A stretch of 64,000 nucleotides of DNA from Piscicola geometra (taxonomy: Eukaryota > Annelida > Clitellata > Hirudinida > Piscicolidae): positions 7,856,232-7,920,231 of the forward strand of contig OX030959.1 of NCBI GenBank assembly GCA_943735955.1, written 5' to 3'. Below the pieces are notes generated by a model. The model did not search any database. It saw only the letters and a program-made list of their open reading frames with translations, and was not told the DNA's origin. This document shows, in pieces, positions 48,200 through 58,900 of this stretch (position 1 is its first letter; each line of letters starts with the position of its first letter). The position numbers were made by a program, and so were the translations under genes.

Positions 48200-48725
48200 T
48201 GAATTTTAAACATATTTAGGCATATTTTAAAAGTCACTCTAGATCTCAAAGGTAACCAATGTAACAAACGAAGATAAGGAGAAATGTAAGAGAATTTAGG
48301 AGCACGAGCAACAAGACGAGCAGCTGAATTAAAGGTTTTATTTAGAGGAGCTAAAGTAGTATCAGGGAGACCATAGTAAAGAGAGTTGCAATAATCAATC
48401 CTGGAGAGAACTAGAGAAGATACAAGAAGCTACAAAGTAGGATCATCGAGAAAATGAAAAAGCTGTTTTATACGACGAATGTGGAAATAATAAGATTTAG
48501 AAACAGATAGAATTTAAGGAACTAAAGACAGGTTTGAATCGAAAATAAAACCAAGGCTACGTATAGAAGATTAAGGGTTTAGAGATAATGAGGAAGAGGG
48601 AAGCAAAACTAAAGAAGGAAGGGATAGTAAAGATTTTGATTTTTTATTGAAATAGATAGGTCCAAATTTGTCAGGGTTTAGTTTGAGAAACATAGATGAA
48701 GTCCAATAAGCCACTTGAATATAAA
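48200..48725 (-). mobile_element. LINE (non-LTR retrotransposon) reverse transcriptase fragment
   Basis: Minus-strand translation gives the C-terminal part of a CR1/Jockey-like reverse transcriptase: LKLNPDKFGPIYFNKKS near 48680, then SRIDYCNSLYYGLPD, NSAARLVARAPKFSYISPYL and HWLPLRSRVTFKI. In-frame stops show it is dead. It lies just upstream of the LTR element. Confidence 0.75.
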
Positions 48726-48772
48726 TCTTTTATAATTTAAATTATTTTAATTCGTAAAATATTAATTAGCCT

Positions 48773-48904
48773 TGTAGCGACCACATTGTGTACGATATGT
48801 ACACACAACCATTCCTAGGCGACCTTTGTCCTTCGCACCCTATATAAAGTCGTTATCGTGTAAATAAACTCTCTCTCGTGTTTCCTGAACTCTTAGTCGT
48901 AACA
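48773..48904 (+). repeat. 5' LTR, 132 bp
   Basis: TGTAGCGACC...GTAACA, identical to the copy at 51189-51320. Contains TATAAA and AATAAA signals. Confidence 0.92.
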
Positions 48905-48942
48905 ATTGGTGACCTCGAACAGAAGCCCGACTAAAGCACGTT

Positions 48943-50796
48943 ATGGAAGAAATTTTCTTTAAAGTTACGTCAGAGGAGGAGACAAGGGCAGAGCAGACGC
49001 CGCAAGTAAGCTCTCTTAGCTTACCCGTTTTTTTCACAGCCAACCCAAGACTCTGGTTCTGCCACGTGGAAGCAATATTCCACACGCGCAAAGTGACAGC
49101 AGGCCTTACAAAGTACTCATATGTGGTGGAGCACATACCTTTCAATGTCGCCGAACAGGTTCAAGACCTACTCGTGGAGGTGCCGTCGTCGTCGCCATAC
49201 GAGACGCTGAAAAAGGCAATTCTTTACAGGTGCTGCCAGTCTGAGGCAAGCATGCTAAGAGAGTTGTTCGGTGACCTGCAACCAGACGGCAGGCAACTCT
49301 CCCAGCTGCTTCGCCACATTAAGACTCTGCTGGGTAGCAACCAAATGGACGAAGCCATCTTGAAGCAGCTATGGTTCGACAAAATGGCCACTCAGATTAA
49401 ACCAATCCTGGCGGCTTCAATGAGCATCCCACTGGCAGAACTGGCGTTACAAGCAGACAGGATGGTGGAACTTCAACAAACCACCATCACACAAGTCTCA
49501 ACGCCAACTCCACAAGCTTCAGCTCAAACCATGCCGGAGATCCATACGTGGCTTCAACAAATCACCACAAGTATGGCCACTTTAGCTGCTAACCAGAATC
49601 AACAACGAGGAAGAATTCGTTCAAACAGCCGACAAAATTCACCTCGTTCCAGAAGCCCGAACACCACAGCAGGCATGTGCTGGTATCACCAGACTTTTGG
49701 GAAAAAGGCACGAAAATGCACACCACCATGCATTTTTCGCTCATTCAAAAGACAGGGCCGGACAGTAGGAGCGACATCTGTCCACGGCCAACAAAATAAG
49801 AGTCGTCTATTATTCATAAGAGACGCATGCAACAACCTCACGTTCCTAATCGACACTGGTGCAGAAGTAAGCGTCATTCCTCCACCAGCCAATCATTCTC
49901 TCACCCCATCATCGTTCACGCTTCGTGCATCCAACAACTCCATCATCAAAACGTATGGACAGAAATCCTTGATGGTCAACCTCGGTTTACGCAGGCAATT
50001 TCCCTGGATGTTTCGCGTAGCCGACGTCAAGACACCCATCATCGGAGCGGATTTTCTGTCTCATTTCAGTCTGGGAGTGGACATGTCTCACCAACGCCTG
50101 GTGGACAACGTGCCAGAGGCGAGCATCGACGATCCATCATTCCTTTTCCATAAGAACGAAGGATTCCAAGAAGTGACGTCTCGTCGAACCATGAAAATCA
50201 AAATTAAAGCGGCGCATCACAAAGAAGGCGTCAAGAAGAGCCAACTGAAGCAAGCGATAAAAAAAAGCGCGAGAATTTCTTCCCAGAATCATCATCATCA
50301 CCACCAGGTTTCTGTCGTGGCAGCAACGTCTTCAGCTCCAGCTGTTGTAAAGTCGAAGACGAAAAAGAAGGCGCTACCTAAGTCTAAGCAGACAGCCGTG
50401 GTGTCAGACAAGCTGACAAGATTCAACAAAACAAGCATTTCCGCCTCAAACCTCACCAGCCAATCTGCTCATCATTATCATCACCACCCAACTGAGAATG
50501 CATTCATGCATGCATCACCCATCAATGCACCAGAAAACAACAAGTCTTCTACAGACTTTTCCATAGCCAATACGTCAGACTTCTCAGATGTAAAAGCATT
50601 CATGTACAACTTCACTGTTGGTGAGTGGAGCAACAAAGATGGCATCGACCACAACAACAACAACAACCTCACTCTCAATCCGCCAACAACAACAACGACT
50701 ACCAGCTCATCGAATACTCAACAGCCACCTCCAATCCACACAAGGTCCGGCAGAAGGGTGCATTGGCCAAAAAATTTGGCAGATTACACAACGTGA
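48943..50796 (+). CDS. Gag-protease polyprotein with non-retroviral C-terminal segment
   Basis: 617 codons, intact. Residues about 1-210: capsid-like gag (ends of blocks RLWFCHVEAIF, EQVQDLL, LRELFGDLQPDGRQLSQLL). About 215-245: Ser/Arg-rich linker. About 244-262: a C/H cluster (CWYHQTFGKKARKCTPPC) typical of animal Gypsy gag-protease junctions. About 295-390: aspartic protease with LIDTGAEVSVIPP and PIIGADFLSHF. After that, where reverse transcriptase should start, there are about 195 residues of unrelated Lys/His/Ser/Asn-rich sequence, and the ORF ends TRSGRRVHWPKNLADY, the motif normally found at the very end of Gypsy integrase. So the middle of pol has been replaced. The origin of the segment is unknown. 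Confidence 0.85.
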   Translation: MEEIFFKVTSEEETRAEQTPQVSSLSLPVFFTANPRLWFCHVEAIFHTRKVTAGLTKYSYVVEHIPFNVAEQVQDLLVEVPSSSPYETLKKAILYRCCQSEASMLRELFGDLQPDGRQLSQLLRHIKTLLGSNQMDEAILKQLWFDKMATQIKPILAASMSIPLAELALQADRMVELQQTTITQVSTPTPQASAQTMPEIHTWLQQITTSMATLAANQNQQRGRIRSNSRQNSPRSRSPNTTAGMCWYHQTFGKKARKCTPPCIFRSFKRQGRTVGATSVHGQQNKSRLLFIRDACNNLTFLIDTGAEVSVIPPPANHSLTPSSFTLRASNNSIIKTYGQKSLMVNLGLRRQFPWMFRVADVKTPIIGADFLSHFSLGVDMSHQRLVDNVPEASIDDPSFLFHKNEGFQEVTSRRTMKIKIKAAHHKEGVKKSQLKQAIKKSARISSQNHHHHHQVSVVAATSSAPAVVKSKTKKKALPKSKQTAVVSDKLTRFNKTSISASNLTSQSAHHYHHHPTENAFMHASPINAPENNKSSTDFSIANTSDFSDVKAFMYNFTVGEWSNKDGIDHNNNNNLTLNPPTTTTTTSSSNTQQPPPIHTRSGRRVHWPKNLADYTT

Positions 50797-50936
50797 CTCA
50801 TTGACGCCTTGTCTATCAACCGCCCATCAACCAATCGTGCTAACTAAGTCTTCATCATCATTTTCAGAATTTCTCCGTCGTCAGCTACGTTTTATCTTGC
50901 GTCATCACTTGATTCTTTGAGTTCACAAAGGCTGCG

Positions 50937-51105
50937 ACATGCACCACTGCAACATGCACTACTGCAATATGCACCACTGCAACATGCACCACTGCAACAT
51001 GCACCACTGCAACATGCACCATTGCAACATGCACCACTGCGACATGCACCACTGCAACATGCACCACTGCAACATGCACCACTGCAACATGCACTACTGC
51101 AACAA
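50937..51105. repeat. 15-bp CAACATGCACCACTG minisatellite inside the LTR element
   Basis: About 11 copies between the ORF and the right LTR. Confidence 0.95.
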
Positions 51106-51188
51106 CAACTATTGCACCAACAAAATTCACAACTTGACAATATTTTGTTTGCTTGTTCGTTCGCCAGTACTCTCTGGTGGGGGAGTAT

Positions 51189-51320
51189 TGTAGCGACCAC
51201 ATTGTGTACGATATGTACACACAACCATTCCTAGGCGACCTTTGTCCTTCGCACCCTATATAAAGTCGTTATCGTGTAAATAAACTCTCTCTCGTGTTTC
51301 CTGAACTCTTAGTCGTAACA
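51189..51320 (+). repeat. 3' LTR, 132 bp
   Basis: Identical to the 5' LTR and preceded by a polypurine tract. Confidence 0.92.
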
Positions 51321-51401
51321 GCCTAATGAAAGTTATGGTTCATGATTTTAGATTTTAAATAATTATGGACTTAAGTTTTGGGGGTGCGTCTCGTGGTTAT
51401 A

Positions 51402-51627
51402 GGTGAACTGCACGCAAAAGAAAGAACAGTACACGTGTTAAATGCACATTTGATTTTGCACATTTCTTCTTGAAATGCAATTTTTCTGAAAACCCCAACT
51501 CTAACCCTAATCCTAACCCTAACCTTAACCCTAAATTAACGTTTTTTTTTGTCAAAAAGAAGAAATGTGCAAAATTAAATGTGCATTTAACACATGCACT
51601 GTGCTTTCTTTTGCGTGCAGTTAACCT
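51402..51627. repeat. Fold-back element with CCCTAA telomere-like core
   Basis: Arms of about 69 bp with about 5 mismatches: left arm from 51402 (GTGAACTGCACGCAAAAGAA...), right arm ending at about 51627 (...TTCTTTTGCGTGCAGTTAAC). The loop at 51497-51537 is CTAACCCTAA-type repeat. No coding capacity and no clear TSD. Confidence 0.85.
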
Positions 51628-51769
51628 ACAACCATTTTTATTTGGTGTTTATACCCAATGCCCAACATATGTGGACTAAATTACAATAACCTTTAAGTTC
51701 CTTCCACGGAGAAAACGGACTAAAAAAACATATCAAAATGTATAAAAAAATTTGAAATAAATAAAATAT

Positions 51770-52560
51770 TAAAATATTTAAACATTAAAAAAATATATAA
51801 ACATTAAAAAAACATAAAAACATTAAAATTAGATAAACATTAAAAAAATAGAGAAACATTAAAAAAAAAAGATAAATATTAAAAAAACATATAAACATTA
51901 AAAATATATAAAGATAAAAAAATAGATCAACATTAGAAAAATAGATCAACATTAAAAAAATAGATAAACATTAAAAAAATAGATAAACATTAAAAAAATA
52001 GATAAACATTAAAAAAATAGATAAACATTAAAAAAATATATAAACATTTCAAAAAAAGATAAACATTAAAAAAATATATAAAAATTTCAAAAATAGATAA
52101 ACATTAAAAAAATAGATAAAAATTTCAAAAATAGATAAACATTAAAAAAATAGAGAAACATTTGTAAAATATATAAGCATTTCAAAAATAGATAAACATT
52201 AAAAATATATATAAACATTTCATAAATAGATAAACATTTGTAAAATATATAAACATTTGTAAATAATATAAACATTTGTAACATATATAAACATTTGTAA
52301 AATACATAAACATTTGTAAAATATATAAACATTTGTAAAATATATAAACATTTGTAAAATATATGAACATTTGTAAAATATATAAACATTTGTAAAATAT
52401 ATAAACATTTGTAAAATATATAAACATTTGTAAAATACATAAACATTTGTAAAATATATAAACATTTGTAACATATATAAACATTTGTAAAATATATAAA
52501 CATTTGTAAAATATATAAACATTTGTAAAATATATAAACATTTGTAAAATAAATAAACAT
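51770..52560. repeat. 19-bp minisatellite (ATAAACATTTGTAAAATAT)
   Basis: About 40 units. 51770-52200 has degenerate ATAAACATTAAAAAAAT-type units and 52200-52560 a homogeneous 19-bp array. It reads as Tyr/Phe/Cys-rich frames on the minus strand, which are not genes. Confidence 0.95.
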
Positions 52561-53062
52561 TGATTTCAAATGTTTTTTTATTAGAAAATTAATTAATTTC
52601 AAATTTTAAAGCAAAAATTAATTAATTTCAAATTTTAAAGCAAAAATTAAAGAATTTCAAATAATTTTTTCACTATTTTTTTAATATATGTCTTTATTTT
52701 ACCGATTTTAAAATATTTTATTGTGTAAAAAATACTTAATTTCGAATGCAAAATATTTAAAACAAACCTGAAGTTAGTCAGAAATATAGAAAGTCCGTTT
52801 TAACCATAAAGTTGAAAAGAAGGTACGATTCGGTGTAATAATCTTTTTATTGTAGTTTCGTAGTTATAAAAATATTTATTAAAAAAATAATATATTAATT
52901 TGGTTATTTACATGAAATATTCGTTTCTTCATCAGCGATATGGTTTTTTCGAAAGTTTGCAACAATAACTTAATAGAAAAACATTTGTTAACTTAACAAA
53001 TAGATTATAAAGTGTATATAATATAAACCTATTGAGGATTAGTGAAATCTAGATTGGGGAAA
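52561..53062. other. AT-rich spacer upstream of the CK1-like gene
   Basis: Contains a short direct duplication (TTAATTTCAAATTTTAAAGC, twice near 52588-52640). Presumed promoter of the kinase gene; no motif assigned. Confidence 0.4.
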
Positions 53063-54297
53063 ATGACCTCTGAGACGACGAAGTCTAGTGACAGTGGCTA
53101 CACTGCCGTTTCCATTCAGGAGAGAAAGGATGTTTCTCCAACAAGTGGAGCTGTGGGTCTGGATCCGAGGATAGAGAAAGATAAGTTGAATAATCAATTA
53201 AAAGTTGAAGATATTTTTGTTGGGGATTATGGAAATAAAGCTAAATTGATCAAGAGAATATCTGGTGGTTCATTTGGAGAAGTATATTTGGCCGAGCTGG
53301 GAGAGGGAAAAGCCCAAGTAGCTGTGAAGCTGGAGCCTCAGAACTCATGGATCCAACCTACCCTCATGAATGAGGGCAATGTCTATCGAAAAATTGGATA
53401 CAATGTGGATCGGATCCCACAATTACACTGGTTTGGGTTTTATGGTCCTAACCACTCTTATGCCGGCATGATTCTTGAACTGCTAGGAGAAAACCTTTAC
53501 GAAGTGTGGCTTAAGCAGCAGCAGGAGTTTTCATTGAAGACGATGCTGATGCTGATTGATGAGACACTTGTATGCCTGGAAACCATCCACTCCAGGGGCT
53601 GCATCCACAGAGACATCAGCCCCAACAACTTCGCCCTATCTTGCCAGAAAGCTGCTGTCAAAAAAATCTATATTTTCGACTTTGGGCATGCTCAATTCCT
53701 TCCGAAACAAGGTCAAATGGTTTTCAGGTCAACTTCTCATCTCTCAAGCCTGGGTAGGTCTTTCAAGGTGGTAGGCACGCCTCGATTCGCCAGCACATTC
53801 ACACACAAGGGTTTCCCTCCTTCGTACAGAGATGATCTCGAAGCTCTGGGTTTTGTGTGGGTGTATTTCATGAAAGGGCGTCTGCCGTGGCAGGGCATCA
53901 AGGCACCCACCCACGACGAGAAACTACAGCGCATTGGTGAGTTTTTGTGTGTGTTCTGTGCGAGTGAGAGGGAGCATTGATTGTATTGTGGTATCATTCT
54001 TGTTTAAGCTAGATGTCTTGTGTCTTCAGGTTATAATTAGGGAAATTTATTAGCTTGAATTAAGTTTCACTTTCATAATATAAACATCCATTCAAAACAT
54101 TTCTAGGCAGAAACAAAGAAGAAATCTCGCTAGAAGAACTATGCGACCGACTGCCCAACGAATTTATCGCTTACTTCACATACGTCAGAAGCCTCAACCA
54201 CCTCCAGAAACCCAACTACACCGAGGTTAGAGACATGTTCCGGAAGCTGGCACACAGCAGGTGTATCGAATATGACTGTAGGTATGATTGGAGCTAG
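53063..54297 (+). CDS. Casein-kinase-1-family protein kinase with altered catalytic loop
   Basis: Two exons, 53063-53936 and 54107-54297 (TAG), phase 1 to 1, about 354 residues. An N-terminal Ser/Thr-rich tail of about 50 residues is followed by the kinase domain: Gly-rich loop ISGGSFGEVYLAE, VAVKLEPQN (VAIK lysine present), MILELLGENLYEVW, FSLKTMLMLIDE, HSRGCIHRDISPNNFAL, FDFGHAQ, VGTPRFAST, YRDDLEALGFVWVYF and GRLPWQGIKA. The last blocks are hallmarks of CK1 (RRDDLESLGY, GSLPWQGLKA). In HRDxKPxN the conserved Lys is Ser and the spacing residue is Asn (HRDISPNN). The HRD Asp, Asn and DFG Asp remain, so activity may be reduced rather than absent. The first ATG with a natural tail was chosen; an in-frame GTG lies 21 bases upstream. 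AATAAA near 54406. Confidence 0.85.
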
Positions 54298-54885
54298 TGC
54301 AGTCCACAGTACCACCAACATTCATCGTGCCGTTATATCAAAATATATTGTGTTGTTATTCATGCTTGTGGTTTATGTGTGAAATATTTTTTAAAAGTTT
54401 TTATTTAATAAATAATATTTATGTAATTAATATATTAATATATCATACAATGCATCTATTTTTCTTAAATTTGAGTGACTGTAGCCTAAGATCAGCTGTT
54501 TCACATTCTATCACTCTCCACCAAGTGTTCTTATATTGATTTTCAAGCCAAATAATTTTTATTTATTTAAAACATCAATTCAGCACAAAGATGGTTGCAC
54601 TACATGTCTTTTTTATCGAAATGATCATTTTGGAGAAGGCTTTTGCATAATACTCTGTTGTAGCCTAGTCTTGCAATAGACTTTCTTAATCCTATGATTA
54701 AGAAAAAGTGCTGCTACCCTAACAGAGATTTTAAGTTTTATCTCTCAATGATTCGCCTCTAAAGACATTTAATGAAACTCATAATTAACAAACCTACCAA
54801 TCACATGCCATTAAATCTATATATTTTTGTTTTGCGTGACTTGGTTATAATATCTGCCACTCCAGCAAGTAATTCTTGTTGTAAA

Positions 54886-54924
<39 letters not shown>

Positions 54925-55958
54925 TGTGTGTGTGTGTGTTTGTGTGTGTGTCTGTGTGTGTGTGTGTGTGTGGCTTGTTTAACCTTTCTTGGATTTTCGT
55001 GCTTGCAATCCAATAAACCGCCATCGTCATTGCTTTTGTTGTCGCTTTCACAGCAAGACTTTACAAATACATGGCCGAATCTAGATCTAATTAATTCAAT
55101 TAATCATCAATTGTTTCAATTAATTGGTTTATTCTTATTTTTTAATTTTATTTTTTCTACCTCAATCCTTCGCGTACAAGTGATATAAAGTGATTACAAA
55201 ATTATGATTAATTACCTTTCAAGTGAATTATGGTTACATTTTCTGATGGCATAGGGTCGCCTACTATGTAATGTTGTTTACAATAGATGTAAATAATGCT
55301 GTAAATAAGGTATCTGCTTATATCCGACTTGAAATTAGAATTTCAAGAGTATTTTTTTGGTCTTACACTTATATTTTCTGTTCAATATCTCTAACTTTGT
55401 TTTTTAGTTTTCTATAAGTCTTATTTATTAAATATAAACTTTTAATTCATTATATTTAATGAAATTTATTACAATCATTAGAATTTAACATTACAATTAT
55501 GTTCAAATTTCTTATTTTATAATCTTTGTTAGATAATTTTATAAATAATCTTTTAATGTTCTCTGAATGAATTCTTTTAACAAAGGCACCATGTGGCCTA
55601 CTACTAGTTCAGCTCCCTTTCGGTAAAACTCCTTTGTTTATTTTTTTCAAAGTGTTATTCAATTTTAACAAAATATTTTTTAATGTATGTATTTTAAAAT
55701 TTAATGGTCAAATCTCATGATTATCAGTAGTTTTCAAGTGTCTTCATAAGAAGATGTTCAAACGAAAATAAAATAGTTGAAATGTAAATAAATTGCTTTT
55801 GACGTCAAACATATTGTCAAAATTGCCAATTTGAACAGAAATCTACTGATAGTTCGTGAATGTTTATATATGTATAAATAGTGTTATATTGTTATAATTT
55901 AAATAGTTCTCATATCCCCTTCTCTTTCCCGACATACTGCCAACTACCAAGCTCTTGA
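54298..55958. other. Convergent intergenic region with TG microsatellite
   Basis: 3' end of the kinase gene (+) and of the NOMPC gene (-). 54888-54971 is (TG)n with TCTG interruptions. The rest is AT-rich with no coding signal. Confidence 0.6.
54888..54971. repeat. (TG)n microsatellite
   Basis: About 84 bp of TG with a few TC/TT interruptions. Confidence 0.95.
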
Positions 55959-58900
55959 CTACTCCTTGTCATCGTCGCTGTCGATGTCTAGCTTGTTGAG
56001 GCTCAAGTACTTTTCAGTGACCACCCTCCAGTCCACCGCCTCTTCCAGTTTCAAGAGCTTTCTGCTATTCGACAATATGGACCTTTTCTCTAATTGGGTG
56101 GTTGTTGCACGTTGGCTTTTGGTTAAGTGATTGTTGCATGGCTTATCTTAGTTTTTTGTTAATTCATTTTAGGCCATTAAAATCTTGAAGTTTCAAAATC
56201 GAAATTCGTGAAGAAAAACGTTGAAAAAAAAATATTGCGGAAAAAAACAAAGCAGCCCACCGTCTGCTGAGTCGTTATCATCATCATCACTCATGCTGGC
56301 GCAACAGCAACAAGTGGAAAAGCAGCTGCAGCAACCACCCTTCTTGTTCAAACCCATCTCTTCGATCTCACTCACCATTGATTGCGTGTTGTACACACAC
56401 GCCCTCCCTTCAGTGAATGGTTTTGGGGTTTAAATGAGACCTATTAAAATAATTTAAGTATAATAAAAGACCATGTATAAGACGCACAGTTTAGGAGGTG
56501 CATTTCGAGTTTTATTGCTAAAAACAAGAAGAAATTAGACAATGTTGAAGGAAATCGAAACCAGTTTATTCTGTCTTAATTCATAAAGCTGCGTCATTTA
56601 AAAGGATAATTTTGTACTCAAAACTTCATGTATAGGCCGCACTAGCTTTTACAAGTGAATTTGATAGGCAAAAAAGTGCTCCTTGTTCATGTTGTTTTAT
56701 AGTATTTAAAAAGATAATAAAAAGAGTTTTAACTAATCTAAAAAACGAACCTTTGTACTTCCAGAACATGGCTATGTAGGTGCACAACTTCGTGATGAGG
56801 ATGAGCGGGGCAGGTGACGTAGAAGTCTTATTCATATTCTGAAACAACTTTGCCCTTCCGAACTTCCATTCAACGTCCGATTGTGCTTGGATGTCGGCGT
56901 ATGTGTCAGTCATCATGGCGATCAGGAGGTTCACGAGGGTGACGACGGTGATCAGCATGTACAGACCGATGATTCCCCTCAGAAGGTAGATGCTCCACCA
57001 GGGCTGGTTCGCAAGAACAGGCATGTTGAAGGGGTCGATGAGACCAAAAAGAGCAAAGAAGAGGATTTCAAAAGTTTTTTCTGGTCGCTGGTCAGACATG
57101 GGAGGGTCAAGTGCGATGGTGCTTTTGTTTGCAGGCTCAAAGACTGGCAGGTAGATGGCTGACATTTGGAAAGTGAAGCCCAGAAGGAAGATAGCGAGGA
57201 CGACGATGAAACGTAAAAGATCTTTCATCAACTCCCTGATGATGATGGCCCATGGTCCGAAGAGGTGGTGGAAAGAGAGGAACTCCATCAAAAGCACGAA
57301 CGCTAGCAGCATACTCAAAGCGAACAGTTGGTTTCGAACGTACAGAAGCACGCTCTTGGTGTCTATGTCGTTAAAGCAGTAGGCTGCAATGTGGCACAGA
57401 ATGCCAATGGCGCTAAGGCCGATCAGAAAGACCCTTAACCACGCCAGGCCTGATAGCGTTTCCAGACTGGCGAGTTGAGCGACCAAGAGGCCTGACAGCC
57501 AAATGAGCAGCAACCACTCGTACCAGCGTGGTAGGTCGTACACCAAGGTCCAGATGTGCTGCGACGGATACACCGTGCAGATGATGTAGAGCACCATGAG
57601 GTAGATGTGCGTCACCAGGTGAGACATGAACTTCACGATGGGAATTTGGTTGATGCGGAACTTGAGAGGCAGACTGAGAACGGCCCAGAAGGGAGGGATG
57701 AAGACCATGGCGATGAAGATGAGCATGAACCTCCACGACGACCAGTGCGACAAGTGGCCTGTCCACACTTCGGAGAGGTACATCTGGATCGTCGAGTAGG
57801 CTATCACCTCCTTCTGCTCACACTCTATCAGCAGATCCAGAAAAGTGGTTTCTTTGTGATCCACTGCGTTCAAAAGCGTTCCTGGCTGAATGATGTTGCC
57901 AGCGATTGCTGTCAATTCTAAAGCCAATTTTTCTGAAAATTTGGCGGCGTAATCTAAATCTTTAGCTCTTTCCTTGTCTCTCAAAGAGAGCTGTCTGAAT
58001 GTTCGAGAGAGTTTTGCCGAGGTCTCAGGAGGAACCTGTGATGGTGATTAGAAAGGGTGAGACTACTTTGAAAAATACGTGAAAGCTTTAACAATATGAT
58101 TATCATGTATTCCACCACCTCTGATGCCAGCAGGAATTCCACCAAAGGCTGTTGATCGTTCAGCTTGCCAAGCTCCATCAAGTCAAAGGCGAACTTGTGG
58201 AAAAATAAAATAAGTTGTATTGCTTTCAAATTTTATAAAATTTAAATTCGAAAATGTGAAAATTCAAATCATGAATGATCAAACCTGCATATCTCACTTA
58301 TCCATCCACAAATTATCTTCCTTCAAAACCACTTCCTTTTATCACTAATTTTCTTATAAACTTTCCCAAAATTATGAATCATCACTGGCGTTCTTTCACC
58401 TTGTTATCCTGCAACAAAAGTTTCGTGTCGATGTCCTGCTTCATCAGGTAAGAGAGCACGTGCGTGTGCCCGGCAGAAGCTGCCATAGCCGCTGCTGGCT
58501 TGCCTTGACGATGATTAGCAAAACATAATTGATAATAGTATCACATATTTAATAAATAAATAAAATAGTTTATTCCTGTTAGAAGTTTTATAATAAAAAT
58601 GATGAACCCTTTTTTGATTAAACAGTCGCTAAGCTTCGAAAGCACAACAAAGCAGTGTGACCAACCTTCCATCGTTAGTAGCTTGGTGTTGGCCCCATGA
58701 TTCACCAGTAGTTGCACCACGTCCAAGCCGCCCGCCTTCGAGGCGTGGTGCAGTGGCGTCCAACCGTTCTATGTCGAAGTTGGATTACATTTTTTGAATT
58801 GGTTGTGGTGCTTGATTAATGGTTTATGGAAAAACGCGGAAAACTATAAATAAAATTTATTGAATTAAATTAGATTTTTATTAATCAATAATGTCAATGT

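Larger units (their letters stand above)
48773..51320 (+). mobile_element. Non-autonomous Ty3/Gypsy-like LTR retrotransposon, recent
   Basis: 2548 bp. The two LTRs (48773-48904 and 51189-51320) are each 132 bp, start TG and end CA, and are identical base for base by eye. A GCCT flank repeats on both sides (possible 4-bp target duplication). A primer-binding-site-like ATTGGTGACC follows the left LTR, and a purine tract (GGTGGGGGAGTAT) precedes the right one. Each LTR has a TATAAA box (CTATATAAAG) and an AATAAA. One ORF (48943-50796) encodes gag and protease but no reverse transcriptase, RNase H or integrase core. Inserted between a LINE remnant and a fold-back element. Confidence 0.9.

Noticed and set aside
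51495..51537. Chromosome end or telomere
   Set aside because: Only about 40 bp of degenerate CCCTAA repeat enclosed by inverted arms, with genes on both sides.
52087..52602. Tyr/Phe/Cys-rich membrane-like open frames
   Set aside because: Three overlapping frames of the same 19-bp minisatellite.
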